Assembly: GCF_000472525.1 (NCBI RefSeq) | Contig: NZ_AWZT01000053.1 | Location: 1 to 45,432 of the forward strand | Reading direction: 5' to 3' | DNA length: 45,432 nt | From: Paraburkholderia dilworthii | GTDB taxonomy: Bacteria; Pseudomonadota; Gammaproteobacteria; Burkholderiales; Burkholderiaceae | In this document: positions 8,737-17,189 of the stretch, in pieces | How the letters are laid out: each line of letters starts with the position of its first letter | Position numbering within the stretch: position 1 is the stretch's first letter | Program-made: the position numbers and the translations under genes | Notes under the pieces: generated by a model | The model's database searches: none | What the model saw: the letters and a program-made list of their open reading frames with translations, nothing else | Told to the model about the DNA's origin: nothing

Positions 8737-10075
8737 TCATGCCTTGCGCGCTCGGAGAAATCTGAAGAACTCCACGCCTTCCAGCAGACGCCGTTTCATC
8801 ATTTCCCACCTCACCAGCATTTCGCGGACGATTTCCCAGATCTTCGATGGCCGGAAATAGAAGTGCTTATAGAACTCCTCCACGCCAAGATAGATCTCCT
8901 CGCGCGACAGGTGCGGATAGCCGATAGCCGCAGCCTGGGTCCCCGCGTCATTAACCAGGGTGATGCCCTTGCTGTCATTGAGCCATCCATTCTCGACCGC
9001 TTGCTTGGGAAGGACCGTACCCGGATAGGGCGCAGCGAATGACACCTGGAGTGTGTGGGGGTTGATCTCTTTCGCATACTGGATCGTCTTCCTGATCGTT
9101 TCGTGCGTCTCGCCGGGAAGCCCAAGAATGAACGTGCCGTGGATCTTGATGCCGAGCTTGCAGAAATCGTCACTGAATCGGCGTGCCATATCGGTACTCA
9201 GGCCCTTTTTGACATTCACGAGGATCTGGTCGTCGCCGGATTCATAGCCGACGAGAAGGAGCCGCAAGCCGTTCTCTTTCATCACCTTGAGAGTCGAATA
9301 AGAAACATTCGCTTTCGCATTGCACGACCACGTAACTCCTAGCTTGCCAAGCCCGCGGGCGATCTCTTCGGCTCTCGGTCTGAGGTCGGTAAAGGTATCG
9401 TCGTCGAACATGATCTCCTTGATTTCGGGCATGTTGTCCCTGATCCATTTCAGTTCTTCGAGGACATTCTCCACCGAACGCGTGCGATAGCGATCGCCCT
9501 CCGACGGTGTGCGGCCAGAGACAAAAAGTGCAACTGGATTTGCATCCTCGCCCCGTGTAGAGCGACACATACGGATGCTTGAGGCACCCGCTGAAGTAAT
9601 TCTTGCTCGTTAGATCGCGCTTATAGACGGGCGCGACGAACGGAAGCTGGTCCATGTCTTCAAGAATCGGTCGGGCGTCGTTGTGCATGATTGCGCCGTC
9701 GGGCAGACGATAGCTAAGTCCAAGAATGGACGCGAAGGCAAGCCCCTGCGCAATATCACGACATGTGAAATCGAATTCTTCACGGCACACGAAGTCGAGT
9801 GCATCGCTCGCGGTGAGTGAGCCGTGAGGATCAACGGCTACTTTTGCGCCGACCATTCCGATGAGTATCGTGGGCTTACGCCGTTTTCAAATGCTCCGCG
9901 AATTGAACGTCGCTCTGGAACGACGGAGAGCTCGTATGAATGATGAGCAGTTCGTATTGCTGCGCAATGTCAAGGGTCGTTTCCAGTGACAGGCCATCCG
10001 CAGGGAGCATCCACGAGGCGGCAATCCGCGATCAGCGCAGCGGGCTGGGCGAGCCAATCCGTGCTTGCGCGCCGA
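8737..10075 (-). pseudogene. hpnJ: hpnJ, hopanoid-associated B12-binding radical SAM protein, decayed
   Basis: HpnJ homologues are radical SAM enzymes of bacteriohopanepolyol side-chain maturation (cyclitol ether formation). The coding trace starts near 10075 (WLAQPAALIADCRLVDAP), shifts frame, continues DGLSLETTLDIAQQYELL, shifts again near 9873 (a TAA interrupts) into MVGAKVAVDP of the B12-binding domain, and carries the SAM cluster motif GCKSSCTFCLWPH. It shifts a third time near 9496 and then runs intact to the C-terminus (277-codon frame, IKEIMFDDDTFTDLRPRAEE, GTFILGLPGETHETI). At least three frameshifts and a missing N-terminus make it non-functional. Confidence 0.82.
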
Positions 10076-10239
10076 CGCAACCGGCGTAGACGGCCGCGAC
10101 AGGGTCGCCGACCACAGGGCGCTCGACTGGTCAAAAAGCACGGACGCGCTCAGCACTCGCCACGACATGGACGACAGATACGTTGCCGTCGCACAAATGA
10201 GCAACCCGGCGTGGAGGCCCGCCGCACTCAGTAGCCAAA

Positions 10240-10440
10240 TTACGCAAATCACCGCATATAAGCTGGTCAATTCTCTGACCTACCTGGCAAACGTCGCGCG
10301 TGATCTCACCGGCAACTACGCGCTCGGCAAGAATATCGATGCGAGCGCGCCGGGCAACGCCGCCTTTGGTCCAATTGGCAATCGCGCCACGCCGGGAAGT
10401 GGCTTTCCGCCATTTGTCCGCCACAGCACGCCCTATCAAG
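10240..10440 (+). pseudogene. Filamentous-haemagglutinin-type adhesin fragment (GLUG-like)
   Basis: Within the plus frame, YKLVNSLTYLANVARDLTGN, then YALGKNIDASA and FGPIGNRATPGSGF match the repeat style of two-partner-secretion adhesins (YxLxxDIDAS...FxPIG). Only about 55 residues are left, with no signal peptide, TPS domain or transporter partner nearby. It is a stranded fragment of a very large gene. Confidence 0.5.
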
Positions 10441-10570
10441 GAGCGTCATCGATGCATGTACTTTCCACCCGTTAGCATGGTTTCTGCGACCATTAATAGG
10501 CACTTGCCCATGACATCAATTCGGATATTCTGCATCTGCCGTTGATGTTGATTTCTGGAAGGAGGTAGCT

Positions 10571-11236
10571 TTGTTCAATGCTAACGCGTTTGTAAGCACT
10601 GCACGATTACTTAAAAAGACTCTGGAATGGCCTATTCATAAGCTCATGCCGGTTGCAATCAAGGCTATGTTTCTGCCGCCTCACAACGCCTCGATCTCGA
10701 ATAAGACATGGAATGACGAGTACGATTCCGGAGCTTGGGATTTTCTTTCCACTACAAAGGAAGTCGGCCGGTACAGCGTGATCGTGGGCTATTGCCTGCA
10801 CTTCAGACCGGCGGCCCGCATTCTAGACGTTGGGTGCGGCACGGGCATTCTTGCACGCTGGCTTTCGGGTGCCGCAATATCCAGTTATCTCGGTATCGAC
10901 CTGTCGGAAGCCGCCATCGAGAAGGCGCGCCAGTCGAACATCCAGGGAGCGGAGTTCGCTGTAGCCGATGGCACCGCGTTCAAGACTTCACAGCTGTTCG
11001 ACGTCATCGTCTTTAACGAAGTACTCTATTACATCAGGACTCCGGAAGACTATCTCAGGGGATTCGCACGTTGTCTTGCGCCCGGTGGAATACTTGTCGT
11101 CAGCATGTGGCATCACGCCGATGGCATAAACACATGGAAGCGGTTGAGGGCCGGGTTTGAGCAACTTGATCGTGTCCGTATAGTGCACGTCCCGTCTGGA
11201 CTGAGATGGGATGTGGCCGTGCTCAGACCGCGATGA
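10571..11236 (+). CDS. Class I SAM-dependent methyltransferase
   Basis: Protein of 221 aa with a Rossmann methyltransferase core. Motif I is ILDVGCGTG (residues 84-92), the acidic ribose-binding position is in YLGIDLSEAAIEKAR, motif II-like AEFAVADGTAF follows, then FDVIVFNEVLYYI and LAPGGILVVSMWHH. The start is TTG 10571, only five bases after the near-perfect site GGAAGGAGGT; no in-frame ATG is better placed. The substrate cannot be told. It is the only intact gene between 7.4 and 12.3 kb, bracketed by transposon debris, so it may be transferred cargo. Confidence 0.85.
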   Translation: MFNANAFVSTARLLKKTLEWPIHKLMPVAIKAMFLPPHNASISNKTWNDEYDSGAWDFLSTTKEVGRYSVIVGYCLHFRPAARILDVGCGTGILARWLSGAAISSYLGIDLSEAAIEKARQSNIQGAEFAVADGTAFKTSQLFDVIVFNEVLYYIRTPEDYLRGFARCLAPGGILVVSMWHHADGINTWKRLRAGFEQLDRVRIVHVPSGLRWDVAVLRPR

Positions 11237-11331
11237 ATGTGTCAGCCGGTCCAAGCGTAAGTGCATACAGTTCGTCCAGTCAATCAAGCTATCGTGGCTA
11301 CCGAACGACGTGCCGGCCTACAATGTGCAGG

Positions 11332-11963
11332 GGTTTTGTCGCGTTAAGGCGGGAGAGGGGCGTATTCGAGCCTGACTAATATGCTTTGGCTGGCCGATGA
11401 AGAAGACCCAAACACTGCGAGTGCTAAAGCGCCTTCACTATCCGCTCGATGTGATGTTGCTATGCGTGCGGTGGTACGTCGCCTACTCACTGAGTTTGCG
11501 AAATCCCGGAAAATGATGGCCGAGCGCGGTATTGAGGTTGATCATTCCACGGTGCATCGTTGGGGGATCAAGTTGGTGCCACTGTTCGAGAAGACGTTCC
11601 GTAAGCGCAAGCAGCCGGTAGGCAAGAGGTGGCGGATGGACGAAACGTATATCAAAGTCAAAGGCCAGTGGAAGTACCTCTCCCGGCGGTGGACAAGGCG
11701 GGCCAAACCATCGATTTCCTGTTCAGAGCCACGCGCGACAAGGTGGCAGCGCGGGGCGTCTTTGAAAAGTCGATCGCTCAGAACGGTGACCCGAGACGGT
11801 AACCATTGATAAAAGCGGCTCTAATCTGGCTGCGCTGCACGCGGTGAACGCCGAGCGAAAGACGCCCATCACGATTCGTCAAGTCAAGTACCTGAATAAC
11901 GTGGTCGAGCAGGACCATTGAGCCATCAAACGCATCACCCGACCGATGCTGGGCTTGAAGTGA
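11332..11963 (+). mobile_element. IS6-family insertion sequence remnant, right end lost
   Basis: The left inverted repeat GGTTTTGTCGCGTTAA is at 11332-11347, matching the ends of the copies at 161-793 and 33570-34391. The transposase reading trace runs to MLGLK at about 11963, where IS homology stops abruptly and a KfrA-like reading frame begins. The 3' end and right terminal repeat are deleted. Confidence 0.7.
11381..11963 (+). pseudogene. IS6-family transposase, frameshifted and truncated
   Basis: An intact-frame part includes VDHSTVHRWGIKLVPLFEKT and WRMDETYIKVKGQWKYL. After KYL the frame is lost near 11690. The rest is readable in other frames as VTIDKSGSNLAALHAVNAE, then YLNNVVEQDH, where a TGA replaces the next codon, then AIKRITRPMLGLK. 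At least two frameshifts, one nonsense codon and a deleted C-terminus exclude function. Confidence 0.75.
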
Positions 11964-12234
11964 CGACCAGCGCCGTGTATCTGAAACCATGCGGGCGCAG
12001 CTGGGTAACGCGCGTCATCAGGCGGGAGTGCTGCAGGGGCGCCTGGAAGCCGTTCAGGTCGAGAATGCCCGGCTGCAGACGGAGGTGATGACGCTGCGTG
12101 AAGCGGAAACGCGTGCGCGGGAAGACAGGCAGTCCGCTGTCCCCGCTGCAGTCCGGGAGACATCACGTTCGACCCGTTCGTCCCGGGTCGTGCCGACCGC
12201 CAGCCCAGCCAGGCGTCGCAAGAAAGCGGTATAA
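11957..12234 (+). pseudogene. KfrA-like DNA-binding protein, C-terminal coiled-coil fragment
   Basis: A frame beginning after a TGA at 11954-11956 reads DDQRRVSETMRAQLGNARHQ, then LQGRLEAVQVENARLQTEVM, then a basic tail ending in ARRRKKAV. This long heptad-like coil with a basic end resembles the C-terminus of KfrA-type plasmid DNA-binding proteins. The N-terminal DNA-binding domain is missing because the frame starts exactly where the IS6 remnant stops. A short protein starting at ATG 11989 could still be made. The assignment is moderate because coils are low in information. Confidence 0.5.
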
Positions 12235-12374
12235 ACGCAAAGGTACGTGCCACCAGGGAAATGGGCTGCATGGCTGATCTCTACGTGCTCACTGGATTGA
12301 CGCTTCCCCAGGGCGTCGCGCATGAGTCCCTGCCCGGGACAGTGACGTGCTTCGTGTCGGATTGCTAGCCAGGC

Positions 12375-12623
12375 ATGAGCCGCACGCAGATGATGGCCCG
12401 CGCGAAACGGCGGGGTGTGGGCCTGTCGTTCCGCGCAACCGCGCCATGTCCGCCCGGCGAAACCGGCGTGTTCGAGCTGCGCTTCAACGCTGGCGCAGGC
12501 GAATGCCTGATGCTGGCGCGGTTGCAGCGAATCGGAAAAAGGAGCGTTAAACATCGGCAAACCGGCCGGACCGACGTGTCCCGGCCCCCGCCGCGAGACT
12601 CCCGGCAGATCAGCCTGTTATGA
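12375..12623 (+). CDS. Hypothetical protein upstream of the SET-domain gene
   Basis: Predicted basic protein of 82 aa (MSRTQMMARAKRRGVGLSFR at the start) with no recognised domain. Support comes from its stop codon overlapping the ATG at 12620 of the SET-domain frame (ATGA), the pattern of coupled genes, and from the sharp start of an open frame after a gene-less stretch. No clear Shine-Dalgarno is seen. A 32-codon frame just upstream (12270-12368) is too short to judge. Confidence 0.4.
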   Translation: MSRTQMMARAKRRGVGLSFRATAPCPPGETGVFELRFNAGAGECLMLARLQRIGKRSVKHRQTGRTDVSRPPPRDSRQISLL

Positions 12624-13144
12624 GGCGTCGGTACCGGTTGCCGCGCAAGCTGCTGGTCTATATGCTCCCACCCTCCAACATAGACCCGGAGCGAGAAGTG
12701 AGGCGCGTGACAGTCAGGAAATCATCGGTGCATGGCCGCGGCGTCTTCGCACTACAGGCGATCCCCGCCGGGCAGCGGATCTTCGAATATCATGGTGAGG
12801 TCACTTCGTGGCGGCGGGCCTCTGCCCGGTACCGGCGCTCCGGCGTGCCCGGTCACACCTTCATCTTCGGGCTGGCTGACGGTCGCGTGATTGACGGCAG
12901 CGTCGGGGGCAACAGCGCCCGCTGGCTGAACCACTCCTGCCAGCCGAACTGCGAGGCGATCGAGGACGGGCGGGGACGGGTTTTCATCGAGACGATCAGA
13001 AACGTGAAGGCGGGCGATGAGCTCTTTATCGCCTATAGACTCACGATCGGTGAGGCGATCACGCCCGAGTTGGCCGCCGACTATGTGTGTCGGTGCGGGG
13101 CGAAGAGGTGTACCGGTTCGATGCTGGACCTGACGAGCGGATAA
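12620..13144 (+). CDS. SET-domain protein-lysine N-methyltransferase
   Basis: Protein of up to 174 aa. SET motifs are in order: VHGRGVFALQAIPAGQRIFE with YHGE, then RVIDGSVGGNSARWLNHSCQ with the SAM-binding NHSCxPN at residues 104-110, then VKAGDELFIAYRL near the end of the fold. A Cys-rich post-SET CRCGAKRC follows (Cys157, 159, 164). ATG 12620 overlaps the preceding stop codon; ATG 12662 is an alternative nearer the usual bacterial start. Such enzymes methylate lysines on proteins, in some bacteria on histone-like ones. Two HU genes follow on the same strand (the first 250 bp on), suggesting HU as a possible substrate; this is inference. Confidence 0.88.
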   Translation: MRRRYRLPRKLLVYMLPPSNIDPEREVRRVTVRKSSVHGRGVFALQAIPAGQRIFEYHGEVTSWRRASARYRRSGVPGHTFIFGLADGRVIDGSVGGNSARWLNHSCQPNCEAIEDGRGRVFIETIRNVKAGDELFIAYRLTIGEAITPELAADYVCRCGAKRCTGSMLDLTSG

Positions 13145-13394
13145 CGGCTTGCGCCAGACGCGGGAGACCTCAGCGCTAGCCGTGTGAAATGGGGCACTCC
13201 CGGAAGCCTGGCCGTGTAGTTGTTTTGAAACTGATAGGGCCGACGTGAAGATTGTCTCGGCACTGCGGAGGAAATGTAGGGGCAATCCGGAAAGTCGCGC
13301 CCGGTTTGCCGTCCAGCGCCGGCTCCGGTAACGTATCTTTCTCAATCACACTGGGCAATGCGGTCGCAGTACCCGTTTCAAAGGAAACGAAACC

Positions 13395-13673
13395 ATGAAG
13401 AAGCAGGAACTCGTTGATGCCGTGGCCGCCGCCACCGGAAACAGCAAGGTGGCAGTCGCAGGCGCGGTCGATGCACTCATCGGGGCGGTGACGAGCGCGG
13501 TCGCGAAAGGCGATACTGTGCAACTGGTCGGTTTCGGTACCTTTGCGACCGGAGCGCGCGCCGCACGGATGGGTCGTAACCCCGCCACCGGCGCGGAGAT
13601 GCAGATTGCCGCGGCAACCACCGTGAAATTCACGGCAGGCAAGGCGTTCAAGAATGCAGTGAACGCAGCGTGA
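13395..13673 (+). CDS. HU-family DNA-binding protein (first copy)
   Basis: Nucleoid protein of 92 aa, the normal HU length. It has the N-terminal MKKQELVDAVAAATG helix pair, DTVQLVGFGTFATGARAAR, the DNA-binding arm with GRNPATGAEMQI, and VKFTAGKAFKNAV at the end. The arm retains RNPATG with the Pro that intercalates into DNA. ATG 13395 lies behind AAAGGAAACGAAACC. It is followed 50 bp on by a broken DUF1016 gene, the same arrangement as the second HU copy. Confidence 0.93.
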   Translation: MKKQELVDAVAAATGNSKVAVAGAVDALIGAVTSAVAKGDTVQLVGFGTFATGARAARMGRNPATGAEMQIAAATTVKFTAGKAFKNAVNAA

Positions 13674-13725
13674 ATGGTGTGGTGACGCCTTCTCTTCCGC
13701 CGGTGGCCGGAACGTGCCTCCTCGC

Positions 13726-13978
13726 ATGAGCGCGCTCACGCTCGCACCACTGCCCAACGAAGTTCGGGTCCTGATCGATTCGGCACGTGAGCGCACGGCA
13801 GCAGCCGTGAACGCCGAGCTGACCCTGCTGGTACTGGCAGATTGAACTGCTCGAACTGGACAAGAGCGGGTTTCACGTCGCCGAATATCTGACCGTGCTG
13901 CCGTCGCGTGAGACGTTGCAGGCCAAACTTCACCAGTCAATTGAGACGGCGCGGCCGAGGCTGCAGAACAAGCCGTAG
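13726..13978 (+). pseudogene. DUF1016/YhcG-type PDDEXK nuclease, internal deletion
   Basis: Only the two ends of the gene remain. The start encodes NEVRVLIDSARERTAAAVNA and reads towards a YWQI-like segment; after a junction near 13835 the last part, LLELDKSGFHVAEYLTVLPS to a TAG at 13976-13978, is the family's C-terminus. Roughly 250 internal codons, including the whole PD-(D/E)XK core, are gone. It is clearly inactive. Its placement behind HU repeats at 14478-15822. Confidence 0.75.
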
Positions 13979-14477
13979 AAGTGAGAGTGGGACAGGCTGT
14001 GTTTCGGCACGGGTGGCGAAATGGGGGCGCTCGTCAACCGCTGGCGTGGTGGCTTGGCGTGCAACCCGACGAGCGGTCGCGGCTCTGGCGGTGGCCGCTA
14101 CAACTTTCAGTTCGGAAACGCTCTAGTTTTTCTTCATCGGACGGCTCCCTTTGGAGATTGCAGCACGCTCCAAGCAGTGGCGTCACCGCGCACCCCGGAA
14201 CGCCTTTATCGACGGGCATGTAGGCACGATCGATCAGGAATGTACCGTTTTCGGAATAAAAAGTGAAGGGTATGAAAGTTGTGGCGTTTATACCCTTCAC
14301 TTCTGGACAGAGCGGCCACGTTGCAATGACGCTAACAAGTCAACGAGTCGCGAAACTGGAAAGGTGAGCATGGGGCGCCGGCGTGAGGGGAGCGGAATGA
14401 CGAGCTTCAAGACAAATTGCGCACAGGTGATGGGATCGGGTAGGGTTGCGACATCCCCACGACAACGAGGATCGACG
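13979..14477. other. Gap between the two HU modules
   Basis: No gene is recognised. Open frames on the plus strand here are Arg/Ser/Trp-rich and look non-coding. The only structured element is the inverted repeat at 14261-14302. The sequence immediately before the second HU start (GACAACGAGGATCGACG) holds a weak ribosome-binding site. Confidence 0.5.
14261..14302. repeat. Perfect 13-bp inverted repeat, candidate operator
   Basis: Arms AAGTGAAGGGTAT (14261-14273) and ATACCCTTCACTT (14290-14302) are exact reverse complements with a 16-base spacer. If one bulged G is allowed, AAA and TTT just inside the arms extend the pairing. It lies about 175 bp before the second HU start. There is no T tract after it, so a regulator or recombinase site is more likely than a terminator. 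Confidence 0.7.
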
Positions 14478-14756
14478 ATGAACAAGCCGGAACTGGTGAA
14501 TGCCGTCGCGGCGGTGACAGAGGAAAGAAAGGCCGCGACTGGCGCGATGATCGACGCAGTGATCGTTACGATCACCGACGCGGTGACAACGGGCGACACG
14601 GTCCAGCTGATCGGCTTCGGCTCATTTTCCACGGGTGCGCGCGCCGCACGTGCCGGCCGCAATCCGGCGACTGGCGCCGAGATCCAGATCCCCGCGGCGA
14701 AGACCGTCAAGTTCACGGCGGGCAAGGCGTTGAAGGATGCCGTCAACGCATCATGA
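14478..14756 (+). CDS. HU-family DNA-binding protein (second copy)
   Basis: HU protein of 92 aa, closely similar to the first copy: MNKPELVNAVAAVTEERKAA, DTVQLIGFGSFSTGARAARA, GRNPATGAEIQIPAAKTVKF, TAGKALKDAVNAS. The start ATG 14478 is followed by full-length family similarity. Its stop codon overlaps the ATG of the DUF1016 pseudogene by four bases (ATGA at 14753-14756), so the pair was translationally coupled. The divergent N-terminal half (dimerisation helices) suggests an old duplication with separate evolution. Confidence 0.93.
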   Translation: MNKPELVNAVAAVTEERKAATGAMIDAVIVTITDAVTTGDTVQLIGFGSFSTGARAARAGRNPATGAEIQIPAAKTVKFTAGKALKDAVNAS

Positions 14757-15822
14757 CGGAAGACGCGATGGTGCCCGGCAATTACGCCGGGCTGCAACGA
14801 GGAAGAGGTCAATGTCGTCGAGTCGGCGCGACGCACGGCGGCACGCAACGTCAATGCCGTGATGACCGGCGCTTACTGGGAGATCGGGCGGCGCATTGTC
14901 GCCACTGAGCAGGGCGGGCAGGCGGGCGCCGGCTACGGGCAGGCGCTGATCGCCCGACTCGCCGACGACCTGACCCGCCGCTTCGGCCGCGGGGTTCGGC
15001 AAGGCGAACCTGGCGAGCATGCGTGCGTTCTACGTCGCCGAAAGACGTCGTCGATGGCATTTCAACGTCGCCATGATTACATGGCGTTAGCGGCGCATTT
15101 TACACTGCCATGGTCCGCCTATGTGCGCCTGCTTTCCGTGAAGACGGCGGCCGCTCGCGCTTTCTATGCAACAGAGGCATTGCGCGAAGGTTGGTCGGTG
15201 CGCCAACTCGACCGCCAGATCAGTAGCCAGCTCTACGAGCGGCTGGCGCTGTCGCGCAGCAAGGCGGCCCGGCTCAGGAAAGCCGCTGATGTTGAGCCGG
15301 GCGATCTGCTCACGCCCGAGGAAGCGATTCGCGACCCTTTCGTGCTGGAGTTTCTCGACATCAAGGACGAGTACTCAGAGTCCGATCTTGAGGAAGTTCA
15401 TCCAGCATCTGGCGGACTTTCTCCTGGAGCTCGGCGACGACTTCGCTTTCGTTGGCAGGCAACGCCGCCTGAGAATCGACGACACCTGGTTCAGAGTCGA
15501 TCTGGTGTTCGTTCATCGACGGTTGCGATGTTTGGTCATCATCGATCTCAAGGTCGGTAGCTTCAGCTATGCGGACGCCGGGCAGATGCATCTCTATCTG
15601 AATTATGCGCGCGAGCATTGAACGAAGCCTGGGGAGAATCCACCGGTGGGCATGATCCTTTGCGCCGAGAAAGGTGCGGCCGAAGCACACTACGCGCTGG
15701 ACAACCTGCCGAACAAGGTTCTCGCGGCGGAGTCCCAAACCGTGTTACGAGATGGAGCGGTGATTGAGCAGGAACTCGAGCGCACGACAGCGGAACTGGA
15801 CCGCCGTACCGGCGGGTCGTAA
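14753..15822 (+). pseudogene. DUF1016/YhcG-type PDDEXK nuclease, multiply frameshifted
   Basis: Nearly the whole gene is present but in several frames. The N-terminal DUF1016 region includes NVVESARRTAARNVNAVMTG, YWEIGRRIVATEQGG, then after another shift FGKANLASMRAFYVAE. A middle frame has FTLPWSAYVRLLSVKTAAAR and LEFLDIKDEYSESDLEE. A last shift near 15395 gives the nuclease core LRIDDTWFRVDLVFVHRRLR with CLVIIDLKVG (Asp and DLK of the PD-(D/E)XK site). A TGA at 15619-15621 interrupts before the tail that ends at 15822. At least four lesions; inactive. Confidence 0.82.
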
Positions 15823-16070
15823 GACCTGCTGGTCCCGAGGACCGACAGCGTTCCGGATCCATCTGGAGGGCAAAGCTATGAGTCAGTATGGCATCGCAAT
15901 ATGGCACGGGTGAGACGTTTCCAATCTGCCAGCGCATGCGGAAAACCGACGGAAGCTTAGTCGGAATGGCGGCGTTATTGCGCCCATCGGTTCCTGGCGA
16001 ACGCTGGCACGAACGCCTCTTGTCTCTCTGACGTTAGTGATTTGGTTCCTGTCGCAGAAAAGGAGTGCTT

Positions 16071-16265
16071 ATGCTGACGCTTTACTCCTATCCGGATCTC
16101 TTTGGCGCCGCCGATAACGATCCCTTTGGTCTGAAGGTATTTGCGTTCATGCGATTGTGCGGGCTCGCCTTTGAGCATCGTCATGACCCTGACCAGCCAT
16201 CGGTGCCGGCAACAGCAGACGGTCGCGAACGCCGCATACCGACAGCGACGATCTTACTTCGGTAG
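16071..16265 (+). pseudogene. Glutathione S-transferase N-terminal fragment
   Basis: ATG 16071 sits behind AAAAGGAG, and MLTLYSYPDLFGAADNDPFG with LKVFAFMRLCGLAFEHR matches the start of a GST with thioredoxin-fold N-terminus of the type carrying a PFGLK motif. After about 40 residues similarity is lost by frameshift and the frame stops at 16265. The C-terminal helical domain is absent. The strong ribosome-binding site means a useless peptide may still be made. Confidence 0.6.
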
Positions 16266-16349
16266 AAGCGGCCCCGACATTGGGGCACTAGGGAAAGCGG
16301 TTCTAACAAAATTGGCAAGCATTGACACCAGACATCGCAGCCAGGCCGA

Positions 16350-17144
16350 TCAGGCCTGTCGAAGGACGTTGACGACGATCAGCGCCGCCCATCCCAGCAG
16401 GGCGGCGCCTAACGGCGTGCTCAACCTGCGACCCTGAGGCAGATTCTTTTCAGCCGACATCACCGCGGCGAGCGCCAGCATCCATCCAATGCTGCCGGTG
16501 CCGACGGCAAACATCAGGCACATCAGCGTCCAGCAACATCCGACGCAAAACAGGCCATGACGTATCCCGAGCAGGAAACTGTTCCGACGAAAGTTGCCGC
16601 CGCGCCACTGCTCGCTGACAAACATCAGCGGAGACCGGCACTTGTCGAGACATCGATACTTGAGCGAACTGAATTGATACGCGCCTGCGAGCCCCAAGAT
16701 TGAGGCACCGACGACCCATCCATGCCACACCAGCCACGGTGTCCGCCGCACCAGTTCGTGCAGGCCGGCATCGCTTGCGTGGGCAAACAGGCCGAAGACG
16801 CTCCACACGGACAAATAACCCAGCATCACGAACAGCAGCAGGCGCTTCCGGTCCGGGAGCGCGGCTGTCAACCGCTCGAATATCTGCAGCAACGGAAGCA
16901 TTGTTGGCAACATCATCGCCACGATCATCAGTAGCCACGCAGCGGTATGCAGAACCGCTGGAATGACGGTGAGGCCTGCCGGGGCCACGCTGCACAACCC
17001 GGCCAGACCGGTTTCAGACCAGTCGACGTGATGCAGGTAGCGCGCGTACGGGCTGCTGTCCCAAACCCATAGGGTAAGCCACGCCGCGGCGATCAGCGTG
17101 ACCGCCAGCGGCACGAACAGACGGGGTTGCGAAGTCGCACTCAT
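16350..17144 (-). CDS. DUF2182 integral membrane protein
   Basis: Hydrophobic protein of 264 aa with about six to seven membrane segments. It has the family pattern: MMLPTMLPLLQIFERL, GYLSVWSVFGLFAH, YQFSSLKYRCLDKCRSP and GIRHGLFCVGCCWTLMCLMF. The conserved Cys, His and Met residues have led to its description as a predicted metal-binding membrane protein; the function is unproven. It is 45 bp downstream of a DUF1326 gene on the same strand, a pairing common in proteobacteria. Confidence 0.88.
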   Translation of the reverse strand: MSATSQPRLFVPLAVTLIAAAWLTLWVWDSSPYARYLHHVDWSETGLAGLCSVAPAGLTVIPAVLHTAAWLLMIVAMMLPTMLPLLQIFERLTAALPDRKRLLLFVMLGYLSVWSVFGLFAHASDAGLHELVRRTPWLVWHGWVVGASILGLAGAYQFSSLKYRCLDKCRSPLMFVSEQWRGGNFRRNSFLLGIRHGLFCVGCCWTLMCLMFAVGTGSIGWMLALAAVMSAEKNLPQGRRLSTPLGAALLGWAALIVVNVLRQA

Positions 17145-17189
17145 TGCGATGCCCGGGCGGTATGTCAGCGACTGCGGTTGCGAGGTGCA

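Noticed and set aside
12270..12368. 32-codon frame before the hypothetical gene
   Set aside because: Too short, without clear ribosome-binding site or known family.
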